DNA of 64,000 nt from Streptococcus sp. SPS1 (GCF_030439915.1 NZ_JAQFJG010000002.1:179659-243658), one strand, 5' to 3'. Positions 8,416-18,445 are shown, numbered from the stretch's first letter. Notes: a model not told the origin generated them from the sequence alone. Program-made: numbers and translations.

Positions 8416-8998
8416 TCCAAAACCACAAGAATGGAAAAGTGAGGAGCTCAGTCAAGGGCGTATCATTGACTACAAGGCCTTTAACTTTGTGGACGGAGAA
8501 GGCGTGCGCAACTCTCTCTATGTAGCAGGTTGCATGTTTCACTGCGAGGGGTGTTATAATGTAGCGACCTGGTCCTTCAATGCCGGAATTCCTTATACAG
8601 CAGAATTAGAAGAACAGATCATGGAAGATCTCGCTCAACCTTATGTTCAAGGATTGACCTTGCTGGGAGGGGAGCCTTTCCTCAATACGGGCATTCTCTT
8701 ACCTCTCGTTAAGCGGATTCGGAAGGAATTACCAGATAAAGATATCTGGTCCTGGACGGGCTATACATGGGAAGAAATGATGTTGGAAACTCCAGATAAA
8801 CTGGAACTCTTATCCTTGATTGACATCCTTGTCGATGGACGATACGATCGAACTAAGAGGAATCTTATGCTCCAGTTTCGAGGTTCGTCCAATCAACGAA
8901 TTATTGATGTGCAAAACTCTCTCAAAAGTGGGCAAGTAGTGATTTGGCATAAGCTTAATGACGGAAAAGAAAGCTATGAACAGGTGAAGAGAGAATGA
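8408..8998 (+). CDS. nrdG: Anaerobic ribonucleotide reductase activating protein
   Basis: Radical-SAM enzyme that installs the glycyl radical on NrdD. The [4Fe-4S] cluster motif CxxxCxxC is Cys42-Cys46-Cys49 (CMFHCEGC), and LLGGEPF is the SAM-binding GGE motif. At 196 aa it is slightly longer than the E. coli enzyme, as is usual for streptococci. It overlaps the GNAT gene upstream and the kinase gene downstream (ATGA). Confidence 0.95.
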   Translation: MNNPKPQEWKSEELSQGRIIDYKAFNFVDGEGVRNSLYVAGCMFHCEGCYNVATWSFNAGIPYTAELEEQIMEDLAQPYVQGLTLLGGEPFLNTGILLPLVKRIRKELPDKDIWSWTGYTWEEMMLETPDKLELLSLIDILVDGRYDRTKRNLMLQFRGSSNQRIIDVQNSLKSGQVVIWHKLNDGKESYEQVKRE

Positions 8999-9621
8999 AG
9001 AAAGAAGACTTAGTAGACCAACTAGTCTCAGAGATCGAGACGGGGAAAGTCAGGACACTGGGAATATACGGTCATGGAGCTTCGGGTAAATCAACTTTTG
9101 CACAGGAATTGTACCAAACCCTAGATTCTGCAAAGGTAAACTTATTGGAAACCGATCCTTACATTGCTTCAAATCGTCATTTAGTGGTGCCAAAGGAGAC
9201 TCCAGACCAAAAAGTGACCGCTTGTTTACCTGTGGCTCATGAACTGGTAAGTTTAGAAAGAGACATTCTCGCTTTAAAGGCTGGCATGGATATCTTAACA
9301 ATTGAAGAACCTTGGAAAGCTAGTGAGGTCTTGTCTGGAGCAAAGCCAATTCTGATTGTCGAAGGGATGTCTGTTGGCTTTTTACCCAAAGAACTCTTTG
9401 ACAAAACCATCTGTTTCTACACGGATGAGGAGACCGAATTAAAGCGGCGCCTAGCTAGAGATACGACTGTGAGAAATCGCGATGCATCCGTTATATTGGC
9501 TAGTCATCAGATGAGACGGGAGCAGTATCTGCGATACTATAAAGAAACTGAGTCTGAGGCGGATATCTTAGTGGACCAATCAGAAGATAAATTTGATGTC
9601 AAGAGGAGTCAGTTTATATAG
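8995..9621 (+). CDS. P-loop nucleoside/uridine kinase-like protein
   Basis: A 208-residue P-loop protein with Walker A GIYGHGASGKST (about residues 23-34) and ILIVEGMSVG as a Walker B-like strand. KRRLARDTTVRNR resembles the lid Arg region of uridine or pantothenate kinases. Its start overlaps the nrdG stop by four bases (ATGA), so it is the last gene of the anaerobic nrd operon. A nucleoside-salvage role would fit the context but the substrate is not evident. Confidence 0.75.
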   Translation: MKKEDLVDQLVSEIETGKVRTLGIYGHGASGKSTFAQELYQTLDSAKVNLLETDPYIASNRHLVVPKETPDQKVTACLPVAHELVSLERDILALKAGMDILTIEEPWKASEVLSGAKPILIVEGMSVGFLPKELFDKTICFYTDEETELKRRLARDTTVRNRDASVILASHQMRREQYLRYYKETESEADILVDQSEDKFDVKRSQFI

Positions 9622-9691
9622 AAGAAAATCCCTAATTTTAAAAAGAAAAAATAGGAAAACAGTTTCATTGTAAAAAAATGAAAAAACAGCA

Positions 9692-9729
9692 ACAAATCCC
9701 TTGCAATCGCAGGGGATTTGTGTTATTCT
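9692..9729 (+). promoter_or_regulatory. Promoter of the S10 ribosomal operon, with overlapping dyad
   Basis: TTGCAA (9701-9706), 17-bp spacer, TATTCT (9724-9729). A 9-bp inverted repeat, ACAAATCCC (9692-9700) and GGGATTTGT (9713-9721), brackets the -35 element. Confidence 0.7.
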
Positions 9730-9737
9730 ATTATGGT

Positions 9738-9850
9738 GCTGTAAATTACAGCTTTAGCTTTGATGCAAGAGGTTGCGACACGCTCGGTTGCATTGCCACG
9801 CAACACCGCGTCGGTTTTCTTGTGGAGCTAGCCTATTATCTTAAATAGAC
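9738..9850 (+). promoter_or_regulatory. Structured 5' leader of the S10 operon
   Basis: About 130 untranslated bases precede rpsJ. GCTGTAA/TTACAGC (9738-9752) can form a hairpin, and ATGCAA (9762-9767) can pair with TTGCAT (9788-9793). S10-operon leaders are classic sites of ribosomal-protein feedback, but I cannot match this one to a known binding motif. Confidence 0.4.
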
Positions 9851-9865
9851 GAAAAGGAGAAAAAG

Positions 9866-10174
9866 ATGGCAAACAAAAAAATCCGTATCCGTTTGAAAGC
9901 TTACGAACACCGTACGCTTGACACAGCGGCTGCAAAAATCGTAGAATCAGCTACTCGTACAGGTGCACAAGTTGCGGGTCCAATCCCACTTCCAACTGAA
10001 CGTAGCCTCTACACAATCATTCGTGCGACTCACAAATATAAAGACTCTCGCGAACAATTTGAAATGCGTACACACAAACGTTTGATCGATATCGTTAACC
10101 CAACTCAAAAAACAGTTGATGCTTTGATGAAATTGGATCTTCCAAGTGGTGTAAACGTAGAAATCAAACTTTAA
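9866..10174 (+). CDS. rpsJ: Ribosomal protein uS10
   Basis: First gene of the S10 operon; 30S head protein, also NusE in antitermination. The 102-residue sequence has the family pattern [14 protein letters not shown] and [21 protein letters not shown] precedes ATG 9866. Confidence 0.98.
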
Positions 10175-10391
10175 TCTAAAATATAAAAGAGCAGAGGCTG
10201 GTGTTTCAATCTAATTGAACACGGGCTAAACTCGGTGTGAAAAAGACAAACTTCCTAGTGTCTGCTAGACGCTGCGTTAGTTTCCTATTTTCACTTTGAG
10301 TTTGACGCCCCTTTGTATCTTAGACTTGAGCATAAAAAACGCTCGTTAAAAACTTTTTGAATAAAAAATATAGAAAAGGAACTATTTTCTC
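10175..10391 (+). promoter_or_regulatory. Structured spacer before rplC
   Basis: A long imperfect hairpin can form: AAACTC (10228-10233) with GAGTTT (10298-10303); a 3x3 internal loop; GTGAAAA (10237-10243) with TTTTCAC (10288-10294); and AGTGTCT (10257-10263) with AGACGCT (10267-10273). No coding potential was seen. Confidence 0.5.
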
Positions 10392-11018
10392 ATGACAAAA
10401 GGAATCTTAGGGAAAAAAGTGGGAATGACTCAAATCTTCACTGAAGCTGGCGAATTGATCCCTGTAACAGTTATTGAAGCAACTCCAAACGTTGTTCTTC
10501 AAGTTAAAACTGTTGAAACAGACGGATACAACGCTATCCAAGTTGGTTTCGATGACAAACGCGAAGTATTGAGCAACAAACCTGCTAAAGGACATGTAGC
10601 GAAAGCTAACACGGCTCCTAAGCGCTTCATTCGTGAATTCAAAAACGTTGAAGGCTTGGAAGTTGGTGCTGAAATCACAGTTGAAACATTCGCGGCTGGA
10701 GACGTTGTTGACGTAACTGGTACTTCTAAAGGTAAAGGTTTCCAAGGTGTTATCAAACGCCACGGACAATCACGTGGACCAATGGCTCACGGTTCTCGTT
10801 ACCACCGTCGTCCAGGTTCTATGGGACCTGTTGCACCTAACCGCGTATTCAAAGGTAAAAACCTTGCAGGACGTATGGGTGGCGACCGCGTAACAATTCA
10901 AAACCTTGAAGTTGTACAAGTTGTTCCAGAAAAGAACGTTATCCTTATCAAAGGTAACGTACCAGGTGCTAAGAAATCTCTTATCACTATCAAATCAGCA
11001 GTTAAAGCTGGTAAATAA
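10392..11018 (+). CDS. rplC: Ribosomal protein uL3
   Basis: 50S assembly-initiator protein binding the 23S 3' domain near the peptidyl-transferase centre. The 208 residues begin [16 protein letters not shown] and contain the loop [20 protein letters not shown], the family hallmark. AAAAGGAACTATTTTCTC precedes ATG 10392. Confidence 0.98.
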
Positions 11019-11042
11019 TAAAGAAAGGGGAAATCAGTCACA

Positions 11043-11666
11043 ATGGCAAACGTAACATTATTTGACCAAACTGGTAAAGAAGCTGGCCAAGTTGTTCTTA
11101 ACGATGCAGTATTTGGTATCGAACCAAATGAATCAGTTGTGTTTGATGTGATCATCAGCCAACGCGCAAGCCTTCGTCAAGGAACACACGCTGTTAAAAA
11201 CCGCTCTGCAGTATCAGGTGGTGGACGCAAACCATGGCGTCAAAAAGGAACTGGACGTGCTCGTCAAGGTTCTATCCGCTCACCACAATGGCGTGGTGGT
11301 GGTGTTGTCTTCGGACCAACTCCACGTTCATATGGCTACAAACTTCCACAAAAAGTTCGTCGCCTAGCTCTTAAATCAGTTTACTCTGAAAAAGTTGCTG
11401 AAAACAAATTTGTAGCCGTTGATTCTCTTGAATTTACAGCTCCAAAAACTGCTGAATTTGCAAAAGTTCTTGCAGCATTGAGCATCGATTCTAAAGTTCT
11501 TGTTATCCTTGAAGAAGGAAATGAATTCGCAGCTCTTTCAGCTCGTAACCTTCCAAACGTGAAAGTTGCAACTGCTACAACTGCAAGTGTTCTTGACATC
11601 GCAAATAGCGACAAACTTCTTGTCACACAAGCAGCTATCTCTAAAATCGAGGAGGTTCTTGCATAA
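11043..11666 (+). CDS. rplD: Ribosomal protein uL4
   Basis: A 207-residue 50S exit-tunnel protein; in other bacteria it is also the autogenous S10-operon regulator. The extended tunnel loop is visible as [19 protein letters not shown]. Its stop codon overlaps the rplW start by one base. Confidence 0.98.
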
Positions 11667-11962
11667 TGAATTTGTATGATGTTATCAAAAAACCTGTCAT
11701 CACTGAAAGCTCAATGGCTCAACTCGAAGCAGGTAAATATGTATTTGAAGTTGACACTCGTGCACACAAACTTTTGATCAAGCAAGCTGTTGAAGCTGCT
11801 TTCGAAGGTGTTAAAGTTGCCAACGTTAACACAATCAACGTAAAACCAAAAGCTAAACGTGTTGGACGTTACACTGGTTTTACTAACAAAACTAAAAAAG
11901 CTATCATCACACTTACAGCTGATTCTAAAGCAATCGAGTTGTTTGCTGCTGAAGCTGAATAA
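11666..11962 (+). CDS. rplW: Ribosomal protein uL23
   Basis: A 98-residue 50S protein at the tunnel exit, docking site for trigger factor and SRP. The family pattern [12 protein letters not shown] starts the protein. It is translationally coupled to rplD by stop/start overlap. Confidence 0.98.
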
Positions 11963-11979
11963 TCTAAGGAGGAAATATC

Positions 11980-12813
11980 GTGGGAATTCGTGTTTATAAA
12001 CCAACAACAAACGGTCGCCGTAATATGACTTCTTTGGATTTCGCTGAAATCACAACAAGCACTCCTGAAAAATCATTGCTTGTTGCATTGAAGAGCAAGG
12101 CTGGTCGTAACAACAACGGTCGTATCACAGTTCGTCACCAAGGTGGTGGACACAAACGTTTCTACCGTTTGGTTGACTTCAAACGTAACAAAGACAACGT
12201 TGAAGCAGTTGTTAAAACAATCGAGTACGATCCAAACCGTTCTGCAAACATCGCTCTTGTACACTACACTGACGGTGTGAAAGCATACATCATCGCTCCA
12301 AAAGGTCTTGAAGTGGGTCAACGTATCGTTTCAGGTCCAGAAGCAGATATCAAAGTCGGAAATGCTCTTCCACTTGCTAACATCCCAGTTGGTACTTTGA
12401 TCCACAACATCGAGTTGAAACCAGGTCGTGGTGGTGAATTGGTACGTGCTGCTGGAGCTTCTGCTCAAGTATTGGGTCAAGAAGGTAAATACGTTCTTGT
12501 TCGTCTTCAATCTGGCGAAGTACGTATGATCCTTGGAACTTGTCGTGCTACAGTTGGTGTTGTCGGAAACGAACAACATGGACTTGTAAACCTTGGTAAA
12601 GCAGGACGTAGCCGTTGGAAAGGTATCCGCCCAACAGTTCGTGGTTCTGTAATGAACCCTAACGATCACCCACATGGTGGTGGTGAAGGTAAAGCACCAG
12701 TTGGTCGTAAAGCACCATCTACTCCATGGGGCAAACCTGCTCTTGGTCTTAAAACTCGTAACAAGAAAGCGAAATCTGACAAACTTATCGTTCGTCGTCG
12801 CAACGAGAAATAA
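11980..12813 (+). CDS. rplB: Ribosomal protein uL2
   Basis: A 277-residue core 50S protein needed for subunit joining and peptidyl transfer. [18 protein letters not shown] is the conserved C-terminal loop. Translation starts at GTG 11980 after TAAGGAGG. Confidence 0.98.
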   Translation: MGIRVYKPTTNGRRNMTSLDFAEITTSTPEKSLLVALKSKAGRNNNGRITVRHQGGGHKRFYRLVDFKRNKDNVEAVVKTIEYDPNRSANIALVHYTDGVKAYIIAPKGLEVGQRIVSGPEADIKVGNALPLANIPVGTLIHNIELKPGRGGELVRAAGASAQVLGQEGKYVLVRLQSGEVRMILGTCRATVGVVGNEQHGLVNLGKAGRSRWKGIRPTVRGSVMNPNDHPHGGGEGKAPVGRKAPSTPWGKPALGLKTRNKKAKSDKLIVRRRNEK

Positions 12814-12819
12814 TATTAA

Positions 12820-12891
12820 ACTAGTCGCTTAAGCGACTAGTAAATCCGCCAGCTCGGTAGCGCTCCATAGGAGCGCAAGCCGCTGTGGTAC
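12820..12891 (+). promoter_or_regulatory. Palindromic, structured spacer before rpsS
   Basis: A perfect 22-base palindrome (12820-12841, halves ACTAGTCGCTT and AAGCGACTAGT) is followed by hairpin GCGCTCC/GGAGCGC (about 12860-12876) nested within CCGCCAGC-like outer arms. No T-tract follows, so it is not a simple terminator. Confidence 0.5.
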
Positions 12892-12916
12892 AACATTTAA
12901 AGGAGAAAATATAAAA

Positions 12917-13198
12917 ATGGGACGCAGTCTTAAAAAAGGACCTTTCGTCGATGAGCATTTGATGAAAAAAGTTGAAGCTCAAGCTAACGACGAAAAGAAA
13001 AAAGTTATTAAAACTTGGTCACGTCGTTCAACGATCTTCCCAAGTTTCATTGGTTACACTATCGCAGTTTATGACGGACGTAAACACGTACCTGTTTACA
13101 TCCAAGAAGACATGGTAGGTCACAAACTTGGTGAATTTGCACCAACTCGTACTTACAAAGGTCACGCTGCAGACGACAAGAAAACACGTAGAAAATAA
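12917..13198 (+). CDS. rpsS: Ribosomal protein uS19
   Basis: A 93-residue 30S head protein near the A-site finger. [15 protein letters not shown] and the C-terminal GHAADDKK segment are typical. AAAGGAG precedes ATG 12917. Confidence 0.98.
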
Positions 13199-13209
13199 GG
13201 AGAACATAA

Positions 13210-13554
13210 ATGGCAGAAATTACTTCAGCTAAAGCAATGGCTCGTACAGTACGTGTTTCACCTCGTAAATCACGTCTTGTTCTTGATAACATCCGTGGTA
13301 AAAGCGTAGCCGATGCAATCGCAATCTTGACATTCACTCCAAACAAAGCTGCTGAAATCATCTTGAAAGTTTTGAACTCAGCTGTAGCTAACGCTGAAAA
13401 CAACTTTGGTTTGGATAAAGCTAACTTGGTAGTATCTGAAGCATTCGCAAACGAAGGGCCAACTATGAAACGTTTCCGTCCACGTGCGAAAGGTTCAGCT
13501 TCACCAATCAACAAACGTACAGCTCACATCACTGTAGCTGTTGCAGAAAAATAA
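13210..13554 (+). CDS. rplV: Ribosomal protein uL22
   Basis: A 114-residue exit-tunnel protein whose beta-hairpin ([15 protein letters not shown]) lines the macrolide-binding region. It starts 11 bases after rpsS with AAGGAG. Confidence 0.98.
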   Translation: MAEITSAKAMARTVRVSPRKSRLVLDNIRGKSVADAIAILTFTPNKAAEIILKVLNSAVANAENNFGLDKANLVVSEAFANEGPTMKRFRPRAKGSASPINKRTAHITVAVAEK

Positions 13555-13566
13555 GGAGGTAAAATC

Positions 13567-14220
13567 GTGGGTCAAAAAGTACATCCAATTGGTATGCGTG
13601 TCGGCATCATCCGTGATTGGGATGCCAAATGGTATGCTGAAAAAGAATACGCGGATTACCTTCATGAAGATCTTGCAATCCGTAAATTCGTTCAAAAAGA
13701 ACTTGCTGACGCAGCAGTTTCAACTATCGAAATCGAACGCGCAGTAAACAAAGTTAACGTTTCACTTCACACTGCTAAACCAGGTATGGTTATCGGTAAA
13801 GGCGGTGCTAACGTTGATGCACTCCGTGCAAAACTTAACAAATTGACTGGAAAACAAGTACACATCAACATCATCGAAATCAAACAACCTGATTTGGATG
13901 CTCACCTTGTAGGTGAAGGAATTGCTCGTCAATTGGAGCAACGTGTTGCTTTCCGTCGTGCACAAAAACAAGCAATCCAACGTGCAATGCGTGCTGGAGC
14001 TAAAGGAATCAAAACTCAAGTATCAGGTCGTTTGAACGGTGCAGATATCGCCCGTGCTGAAGGATACTCTGAAGGAACTGTTCCACTTCACACACTTCGT
14101 GCAGATATCGATTACGCTTGGGAAGAAGCAGATACTACATACGGTAAACTTGGTGTTAAAGTATGGATCTACCGTGGTGAAGTTCTTCCAGCTCGCAAAA
14201 ACACTAAAGGAGGTAAATAA
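13567..14220 (+). CDS. rpsC: Ribosomal protein uS3
   Basis: A 217-residue 30S protein at the mRNA entry channel. The KH-domain GxxG is seen in [13 protein letters not shown]. Translation starts at GTG 13567 after AAGGAGG. Confidence 0.98.
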
Positions 14221-14223
14221 CCA

Positions 14224-14637
14224 ATGTTAGTACCTAAACGTGTTAAACACCGTCGTGAATTCCGTGGAAAAATGCGCGGTGAAGCAAAAGGTGGAAAAGA
14301 AGTAGCATTCGGTGAATACGGTCTTCAAGCTACAACTAGCCACTGGATCACTAACCGCCAAATCGAAGCTGCTCGTATCGCCATGACTCGTTACATGAAA
14401 CGTGGTGGTAAAGTTTGGATTAAAATCTTCCCACACAAATCATACACTGCTAAAGCTATCGGTGTGCGTATGGGATCTGGTAAAGGGGCACCTGAAGGTT
14501 GGGTAGCACCAGTTAAACGTGGTAAAGTGATGTTCGAAATCGCTGGTGTATCTGAAGAGATCGCTCGTGAAGCGCTTCGTCTTGCTAGCCACAAATTGCC
14601 AGTTAAATGTAAATTCGTAAAACGTGAAGCAGAATAA
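14224..14637 (+). CDS. rplP: Ribosomal protein uL16
   Basis: A 137-residue 50S protein beside the A-site tRNA. It begins [19 protein letters not shown]; the loop [12 protein letters not shown] is conserved. It starts three bases after rpsC; the ribosome-binding site AAAGGAGG lies inside rpsC. Confidence 0.98.
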   Translation: MLVPKRVKHRREFRGKMRGEAKGGKEVAFGEYGLQATTSHWITNRQIEAARIAMTRYMKRGGKVWIKIFPHKSYTAKAIGVRMGSGKGAPEGWVAPVKRGKVMFEIAGVSEEIAREALRLASHKLPVKCKFVKREAE

Positions 14638-14646
14638 GGAGAAGGC

Positions 14647-14853
14647 ATGAAACTTAATGAAGTAAAAGAATTTGTTAAAGAACTTCGTGGTCTTTCTCAA
14701 GAAGAACTCGCGAAGCGCGAAAACGAATTGAAAAAAGAATTGTTTGAACTTCGTTTCCAAGCTGCTACTGGTCAATTGGAACAAACAGCTCGCTTGAAAG
14801 AAGTTAAAAAACAAATCGCTCGTATCAAAACAGTTCAATCTGAAGCGAAATAA
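14647..14853 (+). CDS. rpmC: Ribosomal protein uL29
   Basis: A 68-residue two-helix 50S protein near the tunnel exit, with the [15 protein letters not shown] pattern. AAGGAGAAGGC precedes ATG 14647. Confidence 0.97.
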
Positions 14854-14877
14854 TAGACTAGGGAAGGAGAAATTTCA

Positions 14878-15138
14878 ATGGAACGCAATAATCGTAAAGT
14901 TCTTGTTGGACGTGTTGTATCTGACAAAATGGACAAGACAATCACAGTTGTAGTTGAAACAAAACGTAACCACCCAGTCTATGGTAAACGTATTAACTAC
15001 TCTAAAAAATACAAAGCTCATGATGAAAACAATGTTGCCAAAGAAGGCGATATCGTACGTATCATGGAAACTCGCCCGCTTTCAGCTACAAAACGTTTCC
15101 GTCTTGTAGAAGTTGTTGAAGAAGCGGTCATCATCTAA
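14878..15138 (+). CDS. rpsQ: Ribosomal protein uS17
   Basis: An 86-residue 30S assembly protein with the OB-fold pattern [34 protein letters not shown] precedes ATG 14878. Confidence 0.97.
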
Positions 15139-15163
15139 TCAAACCTGAAAGGAGAAAACTGAA

Positions 15164-15532
15164 ATGATTCAAACAGAAACTCGTTTGAAAGTCGCAGACA
15201 ACAGCGGTGCTCGCGAAATCTTGACTATCAAAGTTCTTGGTGGTTCAGGACGTAAATTTGCAAACATCGGTGATGTTATCGTGGCATCTGTAAAACAAGC
15301 TACTCCTGGTGGTGCGGTTAAAAAAGGTGACGTTGTTAAAGCAGTTATCGTTCGTACTAAATCAGGTGCTCGTCGTGCTGATGGTTCATACATCAAATTT
15401 GACGAAAACGCAGCAGTTATCATCCGTGAAGACAAAACTCCTCGCGGAACACGTATCTTTGGTCCAGTTGCACGTGAATTGCGTGAAGGTGGCTTCATGA
15501 AGATCGTGTCACTTGCTCCAGAAGTACTTTAA
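15164..15532 (+). CDS. rplN: Ribosomal protein uL14
   Basis: A 122-residue subunit-interface protein and target of RsfS silencing factor. It begins [26 protein letters not shown] precedes ATG 15164. Confidence 0.98.
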   Translation: MIQTETRLKVADNSGAREILTIKVLGGSGRKFANIGDVIVASVKQATPGGAVKKGDVVKAVIVRTKSGARRADGSYIKFDENAAVIIREDKTPRGTRIFGPVARELREGGFMKIVSLAPEVL

Positions 15533-15548
15533 TTTTTAGAAACAAACT

Positions 15549-15592
15549 AGTCCCCTGGATTTAACTCCAGGGTGCCCTTATGGGCGTAAGAA
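15549..15592 (+). promoter_or_regulatory. Two hairpins before rplX
   Basis: CCCTGGA/TCCAGGG and GCCC/GGGC stem-loops fill the short rplN-rplX spacer without a T-tract. They may set stability or translation of rplX. Confidence 0.4.
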
Positions 15593-15610
15593 AAATCAAG
15601 GAGAAACCTA

Positions 15611-15916
15611 ATGTTTGTAAAAAAAGGCGACAAAGTTCGCGTAATCGCTGGTAAAGATAAGGGGACAGAAGCTGTTGTCCTTACTGCCCTTCCAAAAGTA
15701 AACAAAGTTATCGTTGAAGGTGTTAACATCGTTAAGAAACACCAACGTCCAACTAACGAACTTCCTCAAGGTGGTATCATCGAGAAAGAAGCAGCTATTC
15801 ACGTATCAAACGTTCAAGTTTTGGACAAAAATGGTGTAGCTGGTCGTGTTGGTTACAAATTTGTAGACGGTAAAAAAGTTCGCTACAACAAAAAATCAGG
15901 CGAAGTGCTTGATTAA
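15611..15916 (+). CDS. rplX: Ribosomal protein uL24
   Basis: A 101-residue 50S assembly initiator with KOW motif [29 protein letters not shown] precedes ATG 15611. Confidence 0.98.
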
Positions 15917-15939
15917 TCACGAAGGAAAGGAGAAGTATA

Positions 15940-16482
15940 ATGGCAAATCGTTTAAAAGAAAAATATCTTAATGAAGTAGTTCCTGCTTTGACAGAACAAT
16001 TCAACTACTCATCAGTGATGGCTGTGCCTAAAGTAGATAAGATCGTTTTGAACATGGGTGTTGGTGAAGCTGTATCAAACGCTAAAAGCCTTGAAAAAGC
16101 TGCTGAAGAATTGGCACTTATCTCAGGTCAAAAACCACTTATCACTAAAGCTAAAAAATCAATCGCCGGCTTCCGTCTTCGTGAAGGTGTTGCGATCGGT
16201 GCAAAAGTTACCCTTCGTGGTGAACGTATGTACGAATTCTTGGATAAATTGGTTTCAGTTTCACTTCCACGTGTACGTGACTTCCACGGTGTTCCAACAA
16301 AATCATTTGATGGACGCGGGAACTACACACTTGGTGTGAAGGAACAATTGATCTTCCCAGAAATCAACTTCGATGACGTTGACAAAACTCGTGGTCTTGA
16401 CATCGTTATCGTAACAACTGCTAACACTGACGAAGAGTCACGTGCATTGCTTACAGGCCTTGGAATGCCTTTTGCAAAATAA
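15940..16482 (+). CDS. rplE: Ribosomal protein uL5
   Basis: A 180-residue 5S-rRNA-binding protein of the central protuberance. [16 protein letters not shown] and the C-terminal [11 protein letters not shown] are typical. AAAGGAG precedes ATG 15940. Confidence 0.98.
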   Translation: MANRLKEKYLNEVVPALTEQFNYSSVMAVPKVDKIVLNMGVGEAVSNAKSLEKAAEELALISGQKPLITKAKKSIAGFRLREGVAIGAKVTLRGERMYEFLDKLVSVSLPRVRDFHGVPTKSFDGRGNYTLGVKEQLIFPEINFDDVDKTRGLDIVIVTTANTDEESRALLTGLGMPFAK

Positions 16483-16499
16483 TATAGGAGGTAAATCTA

Positions 16500-16685
16500 A
16501 TGGCTAAAAAATCAATGATTGCTAAGAACAAACGTCCAGCGAAGTTCTCTACTCAAGCTTATACTCGTTGTGAAAAATGTGGTCGTCCACATTCAGTTTA
16601 CCGCAAATTTAAACTTTGCCGTGTTTGCTTCCGTGAATTAGCTTACAAAGGACAAATTCCTGGTGTAACAAAAGCATCTTGGTAA
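16500..16685 (+). CDS. rpsN: Ribosomal protein uS14, zinc-binding form
   Basis: The 61-residue C+ form of S14. CEKC and CRVC provide the four zinc-binding cysteines. A longer Cys-free S14 paralogue used under zinc starvation may lie elsewhere. Confidence 0.97.
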
Positions 16686-16865
16686 TTCTAGCTTTCAATC
16701 CCGTCGTGATTCGTCGTTATCTGCTTTTGCCTAACTCAAGTTATGCCTGCAAGCAGATGCCTAGACTCACTTAGGAATTGAAACCTAGAAACATATTCTG
16801 AGCCTAGCTCAATCATTAACTAGCAAGTGCAACTTGCAAACTACTAGTAAGAGGAGAAAAACAAA
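16686..16865 (+). promoter_or_regulatory. Structured spacer A before rpsH
   Basis: CAAT (16696-16699) pairs with ATTG (16777-16780), GTGA (16706-16709) with TCAC (16767-16770), and ATCTGCTT (16719-16726) with AAGCAGAT (16751-16758). It is homologous to the spacer after rpsH, with compensatory changes in the inner stem. The rest of this gap up to the rpsH ribosome-binding site shows nothing clear. Confidence 0.65.
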
Positions 16866-17264
16866 ATGGTTATGACTGACCCAATCGCAGACTTCCTAAC
16901 TCGTATTCGTAACGCTAACCAAGCGAAACACGAAGTACTTGAAGTACCTGCATCAAACATCAAAAAAGGGATTGCTGAAATCCTTAAACGCGAAGGTTTT
17001 GTAAAAAACGTTGAAATCATCGAAGATGACAAACAAGGCATCATCCGTGTATTCCTTAAATACGGACCAAACGGTGAAAAAGTTATCACTAACTTGAAAC
17101 GTGTTTCTAAACCAGGACTTCGTGTCTACAAAAAACGTGAAGACCTTCCAAAAGTTCTTAACGGACTTGGAATTGCTATCCTTTCAACTTCTGAAGGTTT
17201 GCTTACTGATAAAGAAGCACGCCAAAAGAATGTTGGTGGTGAGGTTATCGCTTACGTTTGGTAA
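16866..17264 (+). CDS. rpsH: Ribosomal protein uS8
   Basis: A 132-residue central-domain 30S protein; in E. coli S8 represses the spc operon by binding mRNA. It begins [18 protein letters not shown] and ends with GGEVIAYVW. Structured homologous spacers lie on both sides of this gene. Confidence 0.98.
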   Translation: MVMTDPIADFLTRIRNANQAKHEVLEVPASNIKKGIAEILKREGFVKNVEIIEDDKQGIIRVFLKYGPNGEKVITNLKRVSKPGLRVYKKREDLPKVLNGLGIAILSTSEGLLTDKEARQKNVGGEVIAYVW

Positions 17265-17451
17265 TATTTAGCTCCCAATTTCTTTGTGACTCTTCGTTAT
17301 CGTCTCTTACCTAACCCAAAGTTATGCCTGCGAGACGATGCTTAGATTCACTTTGAAATTGAAACCTAAATGTTCCTTTAAATCGAGAAATCGATTTAAC
17401 CCCGTGAAAACTGGCCGTTCTGGCCTGACAATTTAACAGGAGAAAATAAAC
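17265..17451 (+). promoter_or_regulatory. Structured spacer B between rpsH and rplF
   Basis: CAATTTC (17277-17283) pairs with GAAATTG (17356-17362), GTGA (17287-17290) with TCAC (17349-17352), and ATCGTCTC (17300-17307) with GAGACGAT (17333-17340). Loop bases including GTTATGCCTGC are shared with spacer A, whereas stem bases differ in a compensated way. Confidence 0.65.
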
Positions 17452-17988
17452 ATGTCACGTATTGGTAATAAAGTTATCGTGTTGCCTGCTGGTGTTGAAA
17501 TCACTAACAATGACAACGTTGTAACTGTAAAAGGACCTAAAGGAGAACTTACTCGTGAGTTCTCAAAAGATATTGAAATCCGTGTGGAAGGTACTGAAGT
17601 AACTCTTCACCGTCCAAACGATTCAAAAGAAATGAAAACTATCCACGGAACTACTCGTGCCCTTTTGAACAACATGGTTGTTGGTGTATCAGAAGGATTC
17701 AAGAAAGAACTTGAAATGCGTGGGGTTGGTTACCGTGCACAACTTCAAGGATCTAAACTTGTTTTGGCTGTTGGTAAATCTCATCCAGACGAAGTTGAAG
17801 CTCCAGAAGGAATTACTTTTGAACTTCCAAACCCAACAACAATCGTTGTTAGCGGAATTTCAAAAGAAGTAGTTGGACAAACAGCTGCTTACGTACGTAG
17901 CCTTCGTTCACCAGAACCATATAAAGGTAAAGGTATCCGTTACGTTGGTGAATTCGTTCGCCGTAAAGAAGGTAAAACAGGTAAATAA
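17452..17988 (+). CDS. rplF: Ribosomal protein uL6
   Basis: A 178-residue 50S protein near the factor-binding site. It begins [15 protein letters not shown] and ends with the conserved [11 protein letters not shown] segment. ACAGGAG precedes ATG 17452. Confidence 0.98.
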   Translation: MSRIGNKVIVLPAGVEITNNDNVVTVKGPKGELTREFSKDIEIRVEGTEVTLHRPNDSKEMKTIHGTTRALLNNMVVGVSEGFKKELEMRGVGYRAQLQGSKLVLAVGKSHPDEVEAPEGITFELPNPTTIVVSGISKEVVGQTAAYVRSLRSPEPYKGKGIRYVGEFVRRKEGKTGK

Positions 17989-18071
17989 TGTTGAGTGGTT
18001 GAGTCTCAACCACCAACCTATTTTCCAACTTTGTGCATAGCACACGATTTAAAACTAAAGAGGTGAAAACT

Positions 18072-18428
18072 GTGATTTCAAAACCAGATAAAAACAAACT
18101 CCGCCAAAAACGCCACCGTCGCGTTCGCGGAAAACTCTCTGGAACTGCTGATCGCCCACGTTTGAACGTATTCCGTTCTAATACAGGCATCTACGCTCAA
18201 GTGATTGATGACGTAGCGGGTGTAACGCTCGCAAGTGCTTCAACTCTTGACAAAGAAGTTTCAAAAGGAACTAAAACTGAACAAGCCGTTGCTGTCGGTA
18301 AACTCGTTGCAGAACGTGCAAACGCTAAAGGTATTTCAGAAGTGGTGTTCGACCGCGGTGGATATCTATATCACGGACGTGTGAAAGCTTTGGCTGATGC
18401 AGCTCGTGAAAACGGATTGAAATTCTAA
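18072..18428 (+). CDS. rplR: Ribosomal protein uL18
   Basis: A 118-residue 5S-rRNA-binding protein. I choose GTG 18072 ([18 protein letters not shown]), because AGAGGTG lies just upstream and the family begins there; an upstream in-frame codon at 18033 would add 13 unrelated residues. Confidence 0.97.
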
Positions 18429-18445
18429 TAGGAGGACACTAGAAA

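Noticed and set aside
10407..10769. Long minus-strand frames inside ribosomal protein genes (this one opposite rplC, others opposite rplB, rplW and rplV)
   Set aside because: They lie wholly within highly conserved genes, have no ribosome-binding site, and arise from the codon bias of the sense strand.
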